64,000 nt of DNA from Chaetoderma sp. LZ-2023a. Its lineage: Eukaryota > Mollusca > Caudofoveata > Chaetodermatida > Chaetodermatidae. The translations under genes and the position numbers were made by a program. This document shows, one piece after another, positions 38,270 to 49,630 of the stretch (the stretch's first letter is position 1; each line of letters opens with the position of its first letter). The stretch is from positions 69,742,514-69,806,513 of the forward strand of contig CM067366.1 in NCBI GenBank assembly GCA_034401795.1. Direction: 5' to 3'. The notes beneath the pieces were generated by a model. It saw only the letters and a list, made by a program, of their open reading frames with translations. It did not search any database and was not told the DNA's origin.

Positions 38270-38685
38270 CACATGTCTCAAATCCTATGCCCCAGGGATT
38301 GAGAGGGCGGTGCTGTGGAGGGTTGTCTCTAAATGGGCGTTCAGTACTACCTCCCTCAACTGGCAGCCGTTCGGCGATCCGTGGCCCCCACCACCCTCTC
38401 AATCCCTGGGGCATGAGACATGTGATCTTGGTTGGTGTATATCACTGGATGCTTGTAGGGTCGGAATTAAAATGATACTACCTCCCTCAACTGGCAGCCG
38501 ATCAGCGATCCGTGGTGGTCCCCACCGCCCTCTTAATTCCTGGGGCATCAGCTAGAGGCAAACACCAACCACATGTCTCAACAACCCTAAAGTCCCCAGG
38601 GATTAAGAGGGTGGTGGGGGCCACGGATCGCCGATCGGCTGCCAGTTGAGGGAGGTGGTATCATTTTAATTCCGACCCTACTACT
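38270..38685. repeat. Nested inverted-repeat (foldback) cluster
   Basis: An approximately 90-bp unit containing CTCCCTCAACTGGCAGCCG, CGATCCGTGG and a CCCTGGGGCAT end occurs twice direct (about 38342-38424 and 38456-38547) and once inverted (38591-38680). The last two form a hairpin with arms of about 90 bp and a loop of about 45 bp. A second pair is 38270-38312 with 38389-38424. No ORF; probably a foldback or MITE-like element. Confidence 0.85.
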
Positions 38686-38939
38686 AGGCAGGACTCTATT
38701 CACCTACAATGGTAATGCAAATTCTCAATGGCAAACACAGCACCATAAGCACAGCACACACTGCTACTTTAATTGCTCTATACAGTCTTTACTTTCAACA
38801 TTTCATGGCAAGAGAATCTGAAGAACGGACATGCCTGAACGAATTATCTATTCACCTGGCAGAGGCATAGCAGAGAGATGCCAGCAGAACTACAAGCGAA
38901 TTTCGTTATCTCGGCAATGTTGTTGCAGCAACTATCACT
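38686..38939. other. Short non-coding interval
   Basis: It has no supported gene. It leads into the coding relic that begins at 38940. Confidence 0.4.
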
Positions 38940-40252
38940 ATGTTAAAATCCAGAGATATTGTCAATAAACCTGATCAATTTACAGGCAATGCAAATAAGA
39001 CCCAGCGCTTCATTCTCAACTACATGAAACAGTTTGAGACAATCATTCAATTTGTAAGAAGCACCAGGCAAAAAGATTTTCCACTGCATCTGGATAGCAT
39101 AGAGTCTCTTGTCAAGTATTTCTTTGCCCATGATCACCTTAACCATGCTCGTTTGGTTCCATTATACATGCCACCAATGCAGCATGCGCAAAACCAGCAG
39201 CAGGAGATCTGGTCTGAATTCATAAAGGGAATTTCTGTGTGACGAAATTGTTTGTTGGGTTCACATCAATAGCGCCTGATCACGGAATTGAACAAGAAAA
39301 TTGCACACTCAAGGTTATCGGAGGGATTGTGGGACTAACACAAAATGAAAAAGTCTTAGATAAATTCTTTCTGATTGCACCTGAGCTGTCAAGGTTAGTA
39401 TGTGAGTTTGAAAACGAATACGACATTGATAGTAATGGTAAAAGAACACAGCACCATGAAATCACAGGAAGAAAGCTATCCCGTATAAGGAATTTGAGCA
39501 ATTTGTACAAGAACGTGTGATAGAGGCAAACCTTTCAGTGTGGGATCCAATGCAGAAAAGAAAGCTCGGTACATTTAAAAATGCAAATGTAACGATAGAA
39601 GTAAGAGCAGGAGACAAGCTCCTTAAAATCAGAGAAGAGCGAGGATTGTTGCAGAGGTATATAGTTATTTCAAAAAGCCGCCCGGAGATCGATCTAAAGG
39701 ACTGTATCAGAGCTTATGAATTTGGTTTGGTTAAACGATCCATATTTGCATCAGATGGAATACTGTTGTTAGCATATGAAAAGGCTACGATCCTTCACCA
39801 TGCTTACTCTACATGTCTAAAAGCCATACCAAAGTAAACGAGCTTCGCTGGTTTTGTACTCAAACCGTGCAGCTGCAGGAGATAATTTACCGCCAACTAC
39901 TGGGTCTTTAAACTTACATAATCGTCGGGTACATTACATAGTAATGATTTGGTGAGAAACTGATGATATTCACTCATGCCTCCCATCTCCAGCTGACTAA
40001 AGTTGGACCTTCGATACAGCAGCGTGTCATTTTGCTCCAGTTCGATGTTTGAATCCACCATCCCCAGAGGCAATAATGCATTTGGTAAAGTGTGGATGCA
40101 AACGAGGATACACAGGAAAATGTAGCTGTTGGAATAACAATATTTCATGCACAGAAGTATGTGGCTGTTTGAGTTATAGCTGCACCAAGACATCTAACAT
40201 GGGTGAACAATCACACTCATCTGTAGTGAAAGACCTTGAGGATGATGATTGA
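38940..40252 (+). pseudogene. Relic of a multicopy metazoan family with C-terminal TSO1-like CXC motif
   Basis: Four plus-strand stretches in shifting frames read as one protein: KPDQFTGNANKTQRFILNYM, then SIAPDHGIEQENCTLKVIGG and FFLIAPELSRLVCEFE, then YEFGLVKRSIFASDG, and finally LPPTTGSLNLHNR and KCGCKRGYTGKCSCWNNN. The last is a Cys-rich motif of the tesmin/TSO1 CXC kind. Junctions at 39240 and 39518 are frameshifts. The central part of the family is missing between about 39840 and 39880 and a matching piece lies at 41945. Assignment rests on my memory of similar uncharacterised invertebrate and fish proteins. Confidence 0.5.
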
Positions 40253-41053
40253 GATATCAACTCAATGTAATTCTTAAATGTTTTACTATACCCAATCGAA
40301 CCTCACCATTTTGGCATATCATGTGACTGCTAGCACATTCCTAACTTTTAAATGTAATCCATGGCTAATAGCAAAATGTGTTGGCAAAAGTGTATTTGCC
40401 ATAGAGTTTAATATATTTAAAATGTATCAAGGGCGATAACGCTGGTTTGTGAAGGAGTATCATCTTCATTTTTGAAAGTGTTACAAATATTGACAACTGG
40501 AACATATCTGCCGAATTTGCTTGCAATCCATCCACAAATGTAGGAACTAGCCAATATTGTTTACAGCGAGACATACAGAGGGATGAAAGACGGACGGATT
40601 GCCATGGTAAAAGGTCATTCAGGGGAGCAAAAAATTGGCATAATATTTTTTTTCACAATTCACAATCTTGAGACACAAAATCAAATGAAATTTACATTTA
40701 ACAAAAAATCGCACGAAATTACATATAGGCCTACACTACTTTGCATAAATGTTTTTAATGCTGAGAGATAATACAAAACGAACGAGAAACAAACCCATTT
40801 TTTGACCGATAATTATATAACTTGTCTATTAATTTCGCGGCTATTACGTATATAGGCCTAGGCTCAACATGATGACGGCGGTGTGCAGAGTAGGCCTAGG
40901 ATCGGAATGTGAAGCGAAGTGTAGCCCTATCATGCCACCATATTAAACTGGCGGTTTGCATGCATGGCCAGAGACAGTGTAGATTATGTCTAATGTTCGT
41001 TATTAATTTTTACCCGCGTCACTTGACGCAATGGTTAATGTGAACGTGGAGCG
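40253..41053. other. Non-coding, AT-rich
   Basis: Only short ORFs are present. Several AGGCCTA words occur near 40855-40900. No gene supported. Confidence 0.5.
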
Positions 41054-41099
41054 CTTGTTGTTGTTGTTGCTGTTGTTGTCGTTGGGGTTGTCGTTGTCG

Positions 41100-41158
<59 letters not shown>
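41054..41158. repeat. (GTT)n microsatellite
   Basis: A GTT triplet tract with a few interruptions at its left end. The Leu-rich ORF through it is not a gene. Confidence 0.95.
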
Positions 41159-41161
<3 letters not shown>

Positions 41162-41944
41162 AACAATAGCTCTTTTTCTACTGGAGGTATCTTGTCCAAC
41201 CGTGGGTGGAACCTTGCCAGTGGGGTCCCTAAGACGTATGCTAATTTTCTGGTCAGAAGCTAAAACGCATCTTTCAGAAACATTGTTTTAAAAAAGATAC
41301 ATTTGACCTCACGGTCGGCCGATTGAAAAATATATAAACGACGTGGGTATTGGACAAATTAATCCTTGTTACAACTATAATGCCTGAAGATGACAAAGAT
41401 GTTAATGGTGATGACGAATCGAGGACGACATTAGATACATGGGCGTCCCTATGGGATGGGTGGCAAAGGGAGCCATTGCCAACCCCCTCCTCCCGCACTG
41501 AATCTGGATAAAACGTTGTAACACTACCTGGATGGGCATATCTGTCTTTTGAACACAAACGACAAGATCTATATAAAATGTAAATCGTTTAAAATGTTGA
41601 CAGTTCCCTGCTGTGGTAATGACAGATTATTTAATATGTTGAGGCGTACCAAAACGTGACTTCCATCATCAAATATCTACTGAACGTCTGTGCTGGCTTG
41701 TTTGTGATGATCATACATCAAATGTAGCTGGAGGACAGACAGAAAGCCCATATCAATGACATAACTGACGCCCCAGTAAAGAAACATATTATCATGTGTA
41801 TGTACTTGTTCTGAATTAATTTGAGTACACGGTTTGTAGATTAATCCGCTGGTTTTCTGACAAATTTCGAAGGTCGGGAAATACGGTAAACATTAATTTG
41901 TTGGAATCATATTTAATGTCGCTGACATACTATTCTACATCGTT
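41159..41944. other. Non-coding interval
   Basis: I see no supported gene or repeat. Confidence 0.45.
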
Positions 41945-42720
41945 TTCGACAGCTACCTAGAGTTGTCTGTTAAAGCTGGGGAAAGGCTACGTCAAATTGG
42001 CGGATTCGGGTCGGTTGACCTCACTGAGCCCACTGCCGATGTCGTACTACCGCAGCAGCTTGACAAGTTCTGGACGTCACCGACCAATAAGACTAAATTA
42101 CAGGGGCCTACCGAAACCTCAGAATCTATCGAAGTACTGACATATTGTGTGGCAGAAGCTGATGATCGCCTGGTTCTTCACTGTGCTTGGGAGGTGGATC
42201 ATGGGAGTGATTGGTTGCTCATGATCTCCTTCTTCGCTTTAACTCTTCAATTACGAGAGCATGGTCTTCAAGAGTTGTGGGCAGAGTTTGGCTCTGGTGA
42301 GTGGTGGCATCACCTACCACTGCATGTTCTCGCAGAAAAGTTGGGAATGTGACTGTGCAGGGTCATAGTGAACGATCATGTACTCATTGGCGATGCTGCA
42401 TTCAGTAAGATTGGCACAAAACACGGGTCTCTCCTGTGAGCCACTGTAGCCTCTGTGCATGCACGCTGGTCCGCCGGATGCTCCAGTTCCACGGTACCAC
42501 CAGTGCATGGTGCGTTTGGACGAGGCTGATGGTTAGCTGCGGATCTCAGAGTTGCGGATCTGGTGTTGTGCGTTGCTGGATTGCAAAAATACCAACTTCT
42601 AGAGCCGGTGGAATGCTTACGTTCCAGTAGGGCAATGCGACCATCACGGCGAAAGTTGGACCTCACGGTCTCATCCTCGCTGTTGGTGTTACCAGTGTGA
42701 CGGTCCCACAGCTCCATTTA
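41945..42720 (+). pseudogene. Central fragment of the CXC-containing multicopy family
   Basis: The open part (41963-42352) reads SVKAGERLRQIGG, then VLTYCVAEADDRLVLHCAWE and HGLQELWAEFGSGEWWHHLP. After a stop the frame continues VLIGDAAFSKIGTKH, with more stops. The E-A-D-[DT]-R...LH and SKIGTKH patterns are those I associate with the middle of the family seen at 38940, so this may be the displaced centre of that copy or part of another. It is decayed. Confidence 0.4.
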
Positions 42721-44803
42721 GGGCCGGGACATAATTAAATACATACAATAATTAATATATGTAGCAATCAAGCAATCGTACTCGTTTGCTAGTACCTGGG
42801 AGAAGTCTAGACATGGGGCCAAGTTGACGACTCATCATCGCGGTCCTCGCCAGAGGTACCCCACAGAGTAAGATCCGCAAAGGAGGGACCTAGCGTGGCT
42901 ACGTAGCAAGTTTAATATAAACCAAATTAGCCCCTAGAAATATTATTTTGTTGCGAGAGGAAAGTGCCTCGTGCGGGCATCAGCCAGTGGAAAATGCCTA
43001 CAACGCCGAAGCGGAGGAAGAGAGATGGGGAAAAGGGCCACTCTTTTATTAAAACCATATTATGTAAAAGAGGCAACCTAGTGAAATTATATGTTTAATG
43101 TGATGCACGCTGTTTTACAGAATTCAACACCGTCATCTTATGTAAGTTCCAAGATTCTGTGTTGGTAACTCCCACTTTATTTATGCGGTTATTCTGCTAG
43201 TTTCTACCCTATTATTTATTTTTGGGGTCCAGATCTAGGTTTAGCCGCAAATGGCAATATAAGTTAACTGTTTTTAACATATGAGCGTCACCCTATGAAA
43301 CATCCCACACAGTAGACCGCATGGGCAAATATCATGAAGTGAAAGCTCCAGAATCATATAACGATCCTGTTACCGTTGCGCCACGACCACACATAACAGC
43401 ACAAGGACATCTCACAATACATAAACTTTGAAAAGCATATATAGGTTTAGGGTAGGGATAAAGATGCAGCTATCCAACTAAAGTGACCTTTCCGAGAGGG
43501 TGTGCTGGGTTCTAAGACCGCACCCAGTCACTTGTGGAATTAGATGGAGAGACGAATGGCCCCGGGTGATATCTTTCCGGGAGTTTACAAAAACTTGTGC
43601 TTGCAGATGTGGTGCCTTGTTCTCTAGAGATGACAAATACTGAAATCCGAATGGCATCGCAGCAGCTGTTAGTATCTGCTGCAGTTAGCAGTACTATCGA
43701 TTCGTCCTCTCAGACCAGGCACCTCACCACCACCTGACTGCTGATTAATCCGATTTTTCAACCCCTTTTATACTGCCTGTGACGTCACAACTGGAGCGCC
43801 ACAGCCAATTAGCGAGCACGCTTCAGTGGCAGGGAAGCGGGTCACGTGATACGCTATCGTACCCATGCACTGAGAGCATGCATGCGCTAAGCCTATGGGG
43901 TTCAATATTTTGAAAGAAAATTTGCTGGCTCATTTAGCCATAACTCGGCCAATACTTAACCGATTTAAAATAGTGAAGAAAAGGTGTCGCTCGGATCAAG
44001 TTTTGTCAGCTGTGTCAAGTTTCAATTCAATCATGTTACGAGTTTTGAAGCGGTTGATGGAATTTGATTTCGGTTCTTATTTTGTACAAGTGAGAGGGAC
44101 ATTCTACTTCTCAGCCAGTGTTCAAGAAATTAACGTCAGTGGCGTTCGTCGGCGCAGTTGGATCAGGGACTGCTGTAAGTACTGGACAGCCGAACACATG
44201 CACCTGACCGCATTTAGTATAAGAGACGAACACATATTTTCGTCGGCGGAGCTATTGTTAAAGTCCAGATTAGCATAACAATTAGCAGTTAGCCAGACAT
44301 GTTAACTCCACCCCACCCTATTTTTGATAACCTGTTTAGAGATTCTGGTCAGGATGCTAGCGTCTTGGAATGTGTCTGATTTTCTTCAAAAAATGTGGCT
44401 GAAAGTTGTTGTAAATACAATTTGCAATGATTTTTTAAGCTGTTAGTTGACGGATTTCTCGCACATTCTTTGACCAATGCTTTCTTGACCTGGGTGTTTG
44501 GCAGCATTCAGAAGTAATATGGGAGCATGTCAAATTGGAGTTATCCTCAGCCAGACCAGGTTATTTTGGTAACTCACCCGATGTACTTTGTGCATGTTTT
44601 TCCTTTTGAGACATTTTCATAAAAACCACTGTCGTCTCAGATTTTCTTTCTCTTGGCGTCTATATTCATAAGTGTCTCTTGCTAATTTCTAAATTTTGAT
44701 AAACTGTGAGCCTAAGTTTCTGGAAGTATTTCTGGTCGAAAGAACTTAATTCTTCGACAGTGGATAGCTAAGTGTAGCGACTTGGATTAATTTGAGCCAG
44801 TTA
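42721..44803. other. Non-coding interval, 2 kb
   Basis: This is mixed-composition DNA. A 127-codon plus ORF (43895-44278) has no recognisable motif and atypical composition, so I do not call it. The TTA at 44801-44803 is the left target duplication of the Harbinger element. Confidence 0.5.
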
Positions 44804-44920
44804 AGCCGAGAATCCATGTATGCGTATTCCGTCTCCGTAATCCGTCTCCGCCATCCGTCTCCGTCTCCGTCATCCGTATTTTTTAAATCCATGTATGTGT
44901 CAGGTGACGATCACCTGATC
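44804..44920. promoter_or_regulatory. Left terminal inverted repeat with CCGTCTCCG subterminal array
   Basis: CCGTCTCCG recurs four times with AAT/CAT spacers, directly inside the terminal repeat. This makes it a likely binding site array for the element-encoded DNA-binding protein or transposase (inference). Confidence 0.6.
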
Positions 44921-45051
44921 CGTAAAACGTATCCGATTTAGTGAGTATGCAATTTAAAGCTCGCCCATTTGCCATACCTTTCTAGGGAACAGTAACATAG
45001 GCATATACATATACATATACATTCTCGTTCCCGTTGTTGTTAGTATTCATT

Positions 45052-45380
45052 ATGCCAGCTTCACTATCGAAGATTCTGAAACTAGAGTGCGATCAAGACG
45101 GAGATGAATTGATGCTTCTATCATTGATGTATTTACAACAACAGAAGAATAAAAAGCCTAGAAAACATCGATGAACAAACTAATTCAAGAGAGAAAATCC
45201 TTTGGAACATTTTACCATTTGGTTAAGCAGCTGGATTCTGATGAAGAAAGCTTCAAAGCCTACTTTCGTTTAACAAGAGAGCAATTTACGCAAGTGTTGC
45301 ATTTCGTTGGGCCTCATTTGTCGAAAAAACACAACAAGGGAACCAATATGTCCTCGACAACAACTAGCTATATGCATAAG
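45052..45380 (+). pseudogene. Harbinger transposase exon 1 (frameshifted)
   Basis: It starts MPASLSKILKLE and continues LIQERKSFGTFYHLVKQL and YFRLTREQFTQVLHFVGPHL, typical of the N-terminal part of Harbinger transposases. The end, RQQLAICIR, is read in a third frame. Two small indels break it: one near 45171 (stop just before the LIQERK part) and one between about 45325 and 45350. The donor is AAG|GTAAAC after 45380. The phase (AG plus G) joins exactly to exon 2. Confidence 0.75.
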
Positions 45381-46322
45381 GTAAACAAATTTAACGTTCA
45401 ATAGAAAATTTTTTATTTTGCAAAGTAATACTGAATTGCATAATTTATTATAGTTATTGAGTGTTTAGGCATGACATTGCCACACCAACAACAGTAGAAG
45501 GTTGTTCATCACATTGTATGTGCTGATTAAATGGTATGTACGATTGTTGTTGTGTATGCATTGGCATGGCTTGTTGTAGTGGTTGTGATTGTGATTGTGT
45601 CGGTTGTTGTTGATGATGTTGATATTGGGATGTAGGCATATGCTTATCTGCATATTGTTGTGGAGGCTGCTGTGTATGATTTTCGTTTTCAAAATTGTAT
45701 AACAACTGTGAAATTTGTATTTTCATCAGTCCCGGTTGTTGTCTTGTTTATTTCTTGGCACGAAGAGCACAGAGCACATGACTTAAAGAAGAGATCCTCT
45801 TCGTCCATCTCAACTTCCCTTTGTGATAATTTATCTATATCAGCACGTCGCCTTTCCAGGTTTTCGTTCATTTTCATTGCCATTTCTTCTAATTTACCAC
45901 CTCCAGCTTTTGACTTTGCGTTTGTTCGACACTTCGTTGTTTTACCAGCCGAGATTGGTTTTAAATGAGTATTTATAGATAAATCAATACTTTGCGAGGA
46001 TGTTCCCTCACCGCCTTCACGGCCCTCACACGTAGCAAGCGATGGTCTGTAAAATAGCATATAATGACAACATCCATGAAATTAAAACAAAGCAGATAAG
46101 CAGTTTCTGAGAAATACATTGATCGGGATATTGAACCAATCCGCATCCTTTTTAATTATATCCGGAACATAAAGCAAAACAATGCAACCCTCTGTCAATC
46201 TTTCTAGTGCTAGAATTTACTGCCCCAAGCTTACTCCCGTCACTTTTAATACCTTCCGCCAACCATGTGTTTTCATAATTTATCGTTAATGAATTAATTA
46301 ATAACCAATCATTTATTTGCAG
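45381..46322 (+). other. Transposase intron (942 bp), containing an antisense MADF exon
   Basis: GT at 45381 and AG at 46321-46322 (ATTTATTTGCAG). Removing it joins the exon frames at an AGG codon. The terminal MADF/BESS exon lies within it on the minus strand. Confidence 0.7.
45454..46046 (-). pseudogene. MADF/BESS gene, terminal exon (broken)
   Basis: The acceptor is TTTACAG|ACCATCG at 46046. It encodes a linker with a basic/acidic helix (EEMAMKMNENLERRRADIDKL), then the start of a BESS-like motif (DEEDLFFKSCAL). A 7-bp tandem duplication (GAGCACA twice, 45765-45778 on the plus strand) and a TAA (45748-45750) break it. The remainder (MKIQISQLLYNFENENH and a Gln-rich tail) reads in another frame. 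It lies inside the transposase intron, on the opposite strand. Confidence 0.7.
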
Positions 46323-47250
46323 GTTCTTAGCAACTGGGGAAACATTCAAGTCATTGGCTTACAGCTATCGCGTAGGGGCATCGACAGTTGGCAAGACCGT
46401 TCCTCGTGTATGTCATGTGATTTGGGATACTATGGTCGAACAGTACATGCGGATGCCTCAAAGCCATGATGATTGGCGATTAATTGCTGAGCAATTTAAT
46501 GATAACTGGAACTTTCCAAACTATATTGGCGCGATCGATGGAAAGCATGTGGTTATACAGGCACCACACAACAGTGGATCAATATACTTTAACTATAAGA
46601 AGACATTTTCGATAGTTTTACTCGCATTGGAGGATGCAAATCTAAAATTCATTTGTATTGACGTTGGCTCATATGGGCGTAATAGTGACAGTGGTATATT
46701 TTCAAGATCAAATCGTGGCAGATCTCTGTATAATAATTTGTTAAACATTCCTCCAGATCATTCATTGCCTGGAGGTCATGATTATGGCGTTATTCCCTAT
46801 GTCATTATCGGTGATGAAGCATTTCCGTTGCACAAGCATTTAATGCGACCCTACCCAGGTAAATCTGCATCACGAGAGAAACAATTTTTCAATTACCGGC
46901 TCTCTCGAGCAAGGCGAATTGTTGAGAATGCTTTTGGTGTGTTATCTGTCAGATGGAGAGTGTTTTATACTCGAATGGCTGTACAACCAGATACAGTTAT
47001 GAAAATTGTAAAGGCCGCCTGTTTACTGCATAACATGATTCAAACACAGACGACATCTGCTGCTACAACACAACTACTGCATGATTATGACCAGGATAAT
47101 TGCGATGGAATCCAAAATTTAACAGGATTCGGAACACGAGGAACCATAGAGGCTATTGATGTGAGAGAAAGATTCAAACAGTATTTTATCAATGTCAACC
47201 CTTTATCATGGCAGACCGCACTTGTAACAAGGGGTGAATTTACTGAATGA
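46323..47250 (+). CDS. Harbinger transposase exon 2 (catalytic domain, open)
   Basis: The exon opens with FLATGETFKSLAYSYRVG, the conserved post-intron motif, and runs open for about 308 codons. DDE superfamily-4 motifs are intact: GAIDGKHV (first Asp), DVGSYGRNSDSGIF, VIGDEAFPL (second Asp), LMRPYPG, and FNYRLSRARRIVENAFG (Glu) followed by VRWRVF. It acts as the nuclear endonuclease/transferase of the element. It lies between two exons of the oppositely oriented MADF gene, i.e. inside that gene's intron. Confidence 0.92.
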
Positions 47251-47387
47251 ACACAATATCGTTGAACACTTCCGAGAGACTTTCGTTCAAATAGATGCTA
47301 TCATCCTCAGAACCACTGGCCATGTCATCATTGTTTGCGATTACACTGCCTTCATTGTCTTCCGGTATTTGGAGATTGCTGTCTGTG
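47251..47387 (-). CDS. MADF gene, acidic exon 3
   Basis: The acceptor is TTTTCAG at 47388-47394. The exon gives an acidic, Ser/Asn-rich stretch (LQIPEDNEGSVIANNDDM, SGSEDDSIY). Splicing from exon 2 completes an AG|C codon in frame. I could not identify its donor. Unspliced, it reaches a TAA at about 47244. Confidence 0.55.
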
Positions 47388-47650
47388 CTGAAAATTCAAT
47401 TTGATGAATATTAATATAGGCCTAAAATACAAGGTCGCAATTTCACATCTTTTCATGTCATAACAACACATCTTGCTGACGACGCATATAGAAATAAACA
47501 TGCACTTTTCAACATTAATAAGTGTATCCACAGTATCCTCTGCATCGCCTACCTGGTGAAAGTATCGAAATTATTAACAAACTCAATAAGGAAACGCACG
47601 CACCCACGCACGCACGCCCAGACACACGCATAGAGTATTCCTTAACTCAC

Positions 47651-47798
47651 CTGTTTTCTGCGTTGTGATTATCCAGGAATTTCATCTGCTCATAATATGC
47701 CCACTTTACGGCTTGACCACTAACTTTCGATGTGTAGTCCCTTCTCTTCCTGATATATACATGTCGGATCGATCGCCATTTCGCATTGCATAGATCAC
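47651..47798 (-). CDS. MADF gene exon 2
   Basis: This 148-bp exon between CCAG (47799-47802) and CAG|GTGAGT (47650) encodes GDLCNAKWRSIRHVYIRKRR, the second half of a MADF DNA-binding domain, then KWAYYEQMKFLDNH. The phases match exons 1 and 3. Confidence 0.85.
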
Positions 47799-47953
47799 CT
47801 GGAAATATATAACTTAGAAAAATAGAGATAGTTGGGCCCTCCACCACTCTCTCAGATTCCCTCCCCCATCAACTCAATCCATCCACCCAACCTTCTCTTA
47901 CCATCTCTCCCCTCTACCTCATTCATCCTATTGATCTCCACTCAATCAATTCA

Positions 47954-47989
<36 letters not shown>

Positions 47990-48254
47990 TCTCTCTCTCT
48001 CTCACTCTCTCTCTCTATCCCGCGCTCTCCACCCCTCCAACCTTCCCATCCTCCCTCTCCCTCTTTCCCTGCATCCTGGCCTTACTTCCTCCATCCAGTC
48101 TCTCTTGCTCTAGCTCATTCACCCACTCCATCACTCGCTCCACCCCTCCATTCACCCACTCTATCACATTCTCTCCCGCCATTCACCCCTCTCTCACACC
48201 CTCCTCTACCATACTTCTCTCTCGCATGCACGTGTGGTTATTGATTGGACCTAC
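47799..48254 (-). other. MADF intron 1 with (CT)n tract
   Basis: The intron (GTAGGT ... TTTCCAG on the minus strand) contains a CT microsatellite at about 47958-48014 and a long pyrimidine-rich stretch on the plus strand. Confidence 0.75.
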
Positions 48255-48420
48255 CTGTATATCCAGATATCCCCATGGCTTTAGCTATGCTTCTCCAGGT
48301 ATTGCTAATAAAGATGTTGTTTCTGTACTCGGGCAGCTTGGGATTATACAATGATGCATGGTTCCGCACCAATTCTATTAATTTATCGGTCTCCTCACTA
48401 GTCAGTTTACTACGAGGCAT
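48255..48420 (-). CDS. MADF gene exon 1
   Basis: The ATG at 48420 starts MPRSKLTSEETDKLIELV, then LYNPKLPEYRNN and NTWRSIAKAMGISGYT, the first half of a MADF domain. The frame is also open upstream to 48561, but the MADF start fits this Met. MADF proteins bind DNA. In Harbinger elements the partner protein is known to recruit the transposase to subterminal sites and the nucleus. Confidence 0.85.
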
Positions 48421-48529
48421 ATTCACCTTTGACTGATATACAGGTACATAGCAAGAAAGCACGTGGCATGCACGAATTTTTCTCAGGAAACCCTTTTCTA
48501 ATGACGTAAAAATGGAATATCCCATCCGT

Positions 48530-48717
48530 TTCGCATACGTCTCCGTAAAAAATCGCTCCACGACCGATTTTTTTTAACTACGGAGACGGATTACTGAGAC
48601 GGAGACGGAGACGTACACATGGAATTCACAAACCTTTATAACGTTGTTTCGATTTTTACGGAGGCAGAGACGGAGACGGATTGCGGAGACGGAATACGCA
48701 TACATGGATTCTCGGCT
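48530..48717. promoter_or_regulatory. Right terminal inverted repeat with CGTCTCCGT subterminal array
   Basis: Several GGAGACGGA / CGTCTCCGT repeats occur between 48536 and 48695, denser than at the left end. They lie upstream of the MADF start and may also regulate it. Confidence 0.6.
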
Positions 48718-48720
48718 TTA

Positions 48721-49190
48721 TTAATATGTGTGTGCTCTCGCCGTATTAATTTTTACTATTCACGTTTATCGTGAAATGCATTTTTGCCTGGCGTTCGCAC
48801 TTGTGTGGTTTCGGCCGGCCTAACTGGTTAATCCATAGTCGATTGGACCGTGCGCACTTTTCTTAGTTTGTGGCTTTTACAGTTGTTCATTCTGAGTTAA
48901 ATGTGTTAGTATGAGGACACGAACCCGGGACACAAGACGCCAAGGGCTAGGCATCATCATTTTGCCAGGTAAATATTTGAACCGATTTGCCTCCTATACT
49001 AAATTATTTAGAATACACCTTGAGTTTATTCACTTCCGCTTTTGCTATTTCCACTTCCGTGTATCTGTCCCCTTCGCTTTACGAAGAGGCAGGGATAGTG
49101 GAAATACAGCCCATTTTTATAGGGCCATTTATGATTCAGTTTTAAGTAACTAGTACAGAGGCGCCTCGCAATATTGTCAGTTAGATTTTG
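48721..49190. other. Non-coding right flank of Harbinger element
   Basis: No supported gene. A short ORF at 48911 with a GTAAAT after CCAG is not enough to call an exon. Confidence 0.45.
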
Positions 49191-49630
49191 TTGTAATATT
49201 TACTGTCTGAAGAGAATTTGGAGAACGCTTTGCTGACCCAGTAGAGCGTTCTCCAAATAGCAGAATTTACAGATAGCCAGCACTGAGATGTTATCTTGTT
49301 CAGTAAATCCTGGTTTCCTGTAGTGAAGCAAGTTATCGAGTTTGCAGTTTAAGCCAGCAGAGATCCAGCACTTTTTATTATCCAGTAAATTCCGGTTTCC
49401 TGTCGAAGCGTGGTGCAGACAGCAGTCAATTCGTGGATAGACAGCAATTTCCTATTATCCAGTAGATTGCGCTCTTGATTTTAGGAACAAGTACAAAGCT
49501 TTTACAGAATCATTGTTCAGCACTGATTTTTATTATTATTCAGTAGATACCGCTCTCGAATTTTAGGAGCTGGTACTATGTTTTTACAAAATCATTGCCA
49601 TTGTAATCAGTTTAGGTTAACATTAGGACA
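49191..49630. repeat. Degenerate tandem repeat, about 70-105 bp units
   Basis: Units sharing TTATTATCCAGTA[GA]AT, GCTCT.GATTTTAGGA and TTTTACA.AATCATTG repeat three to four times with strong divergence. No ORF. Confidence 0.6.

Larger units (their letters stand above)
44804..48717. mobile_element. PIF/Harbinger DNA transposon, complete ends
   Basis: The 3914-bp element begins AGCCGAGAATCCATGTATGC and ends with its complement. The inverted repeats match for 34 bp, then one mismatch, then about 13 more. It is flanked by TTA (44801-44803 and 48718-48720), the 3-bp duplication expected of this superfamily. It contains a DDE transposase (+) and a MADF/BESS gene (-), the two-gene structure of autonomous animal Harbingers. 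Both genes now carry breaks. Confidence 0.94.

Noticed and set aside
41031..41291. Leu-rich 86-codon ORF
   Set aside because: Translation of (GTT)n.
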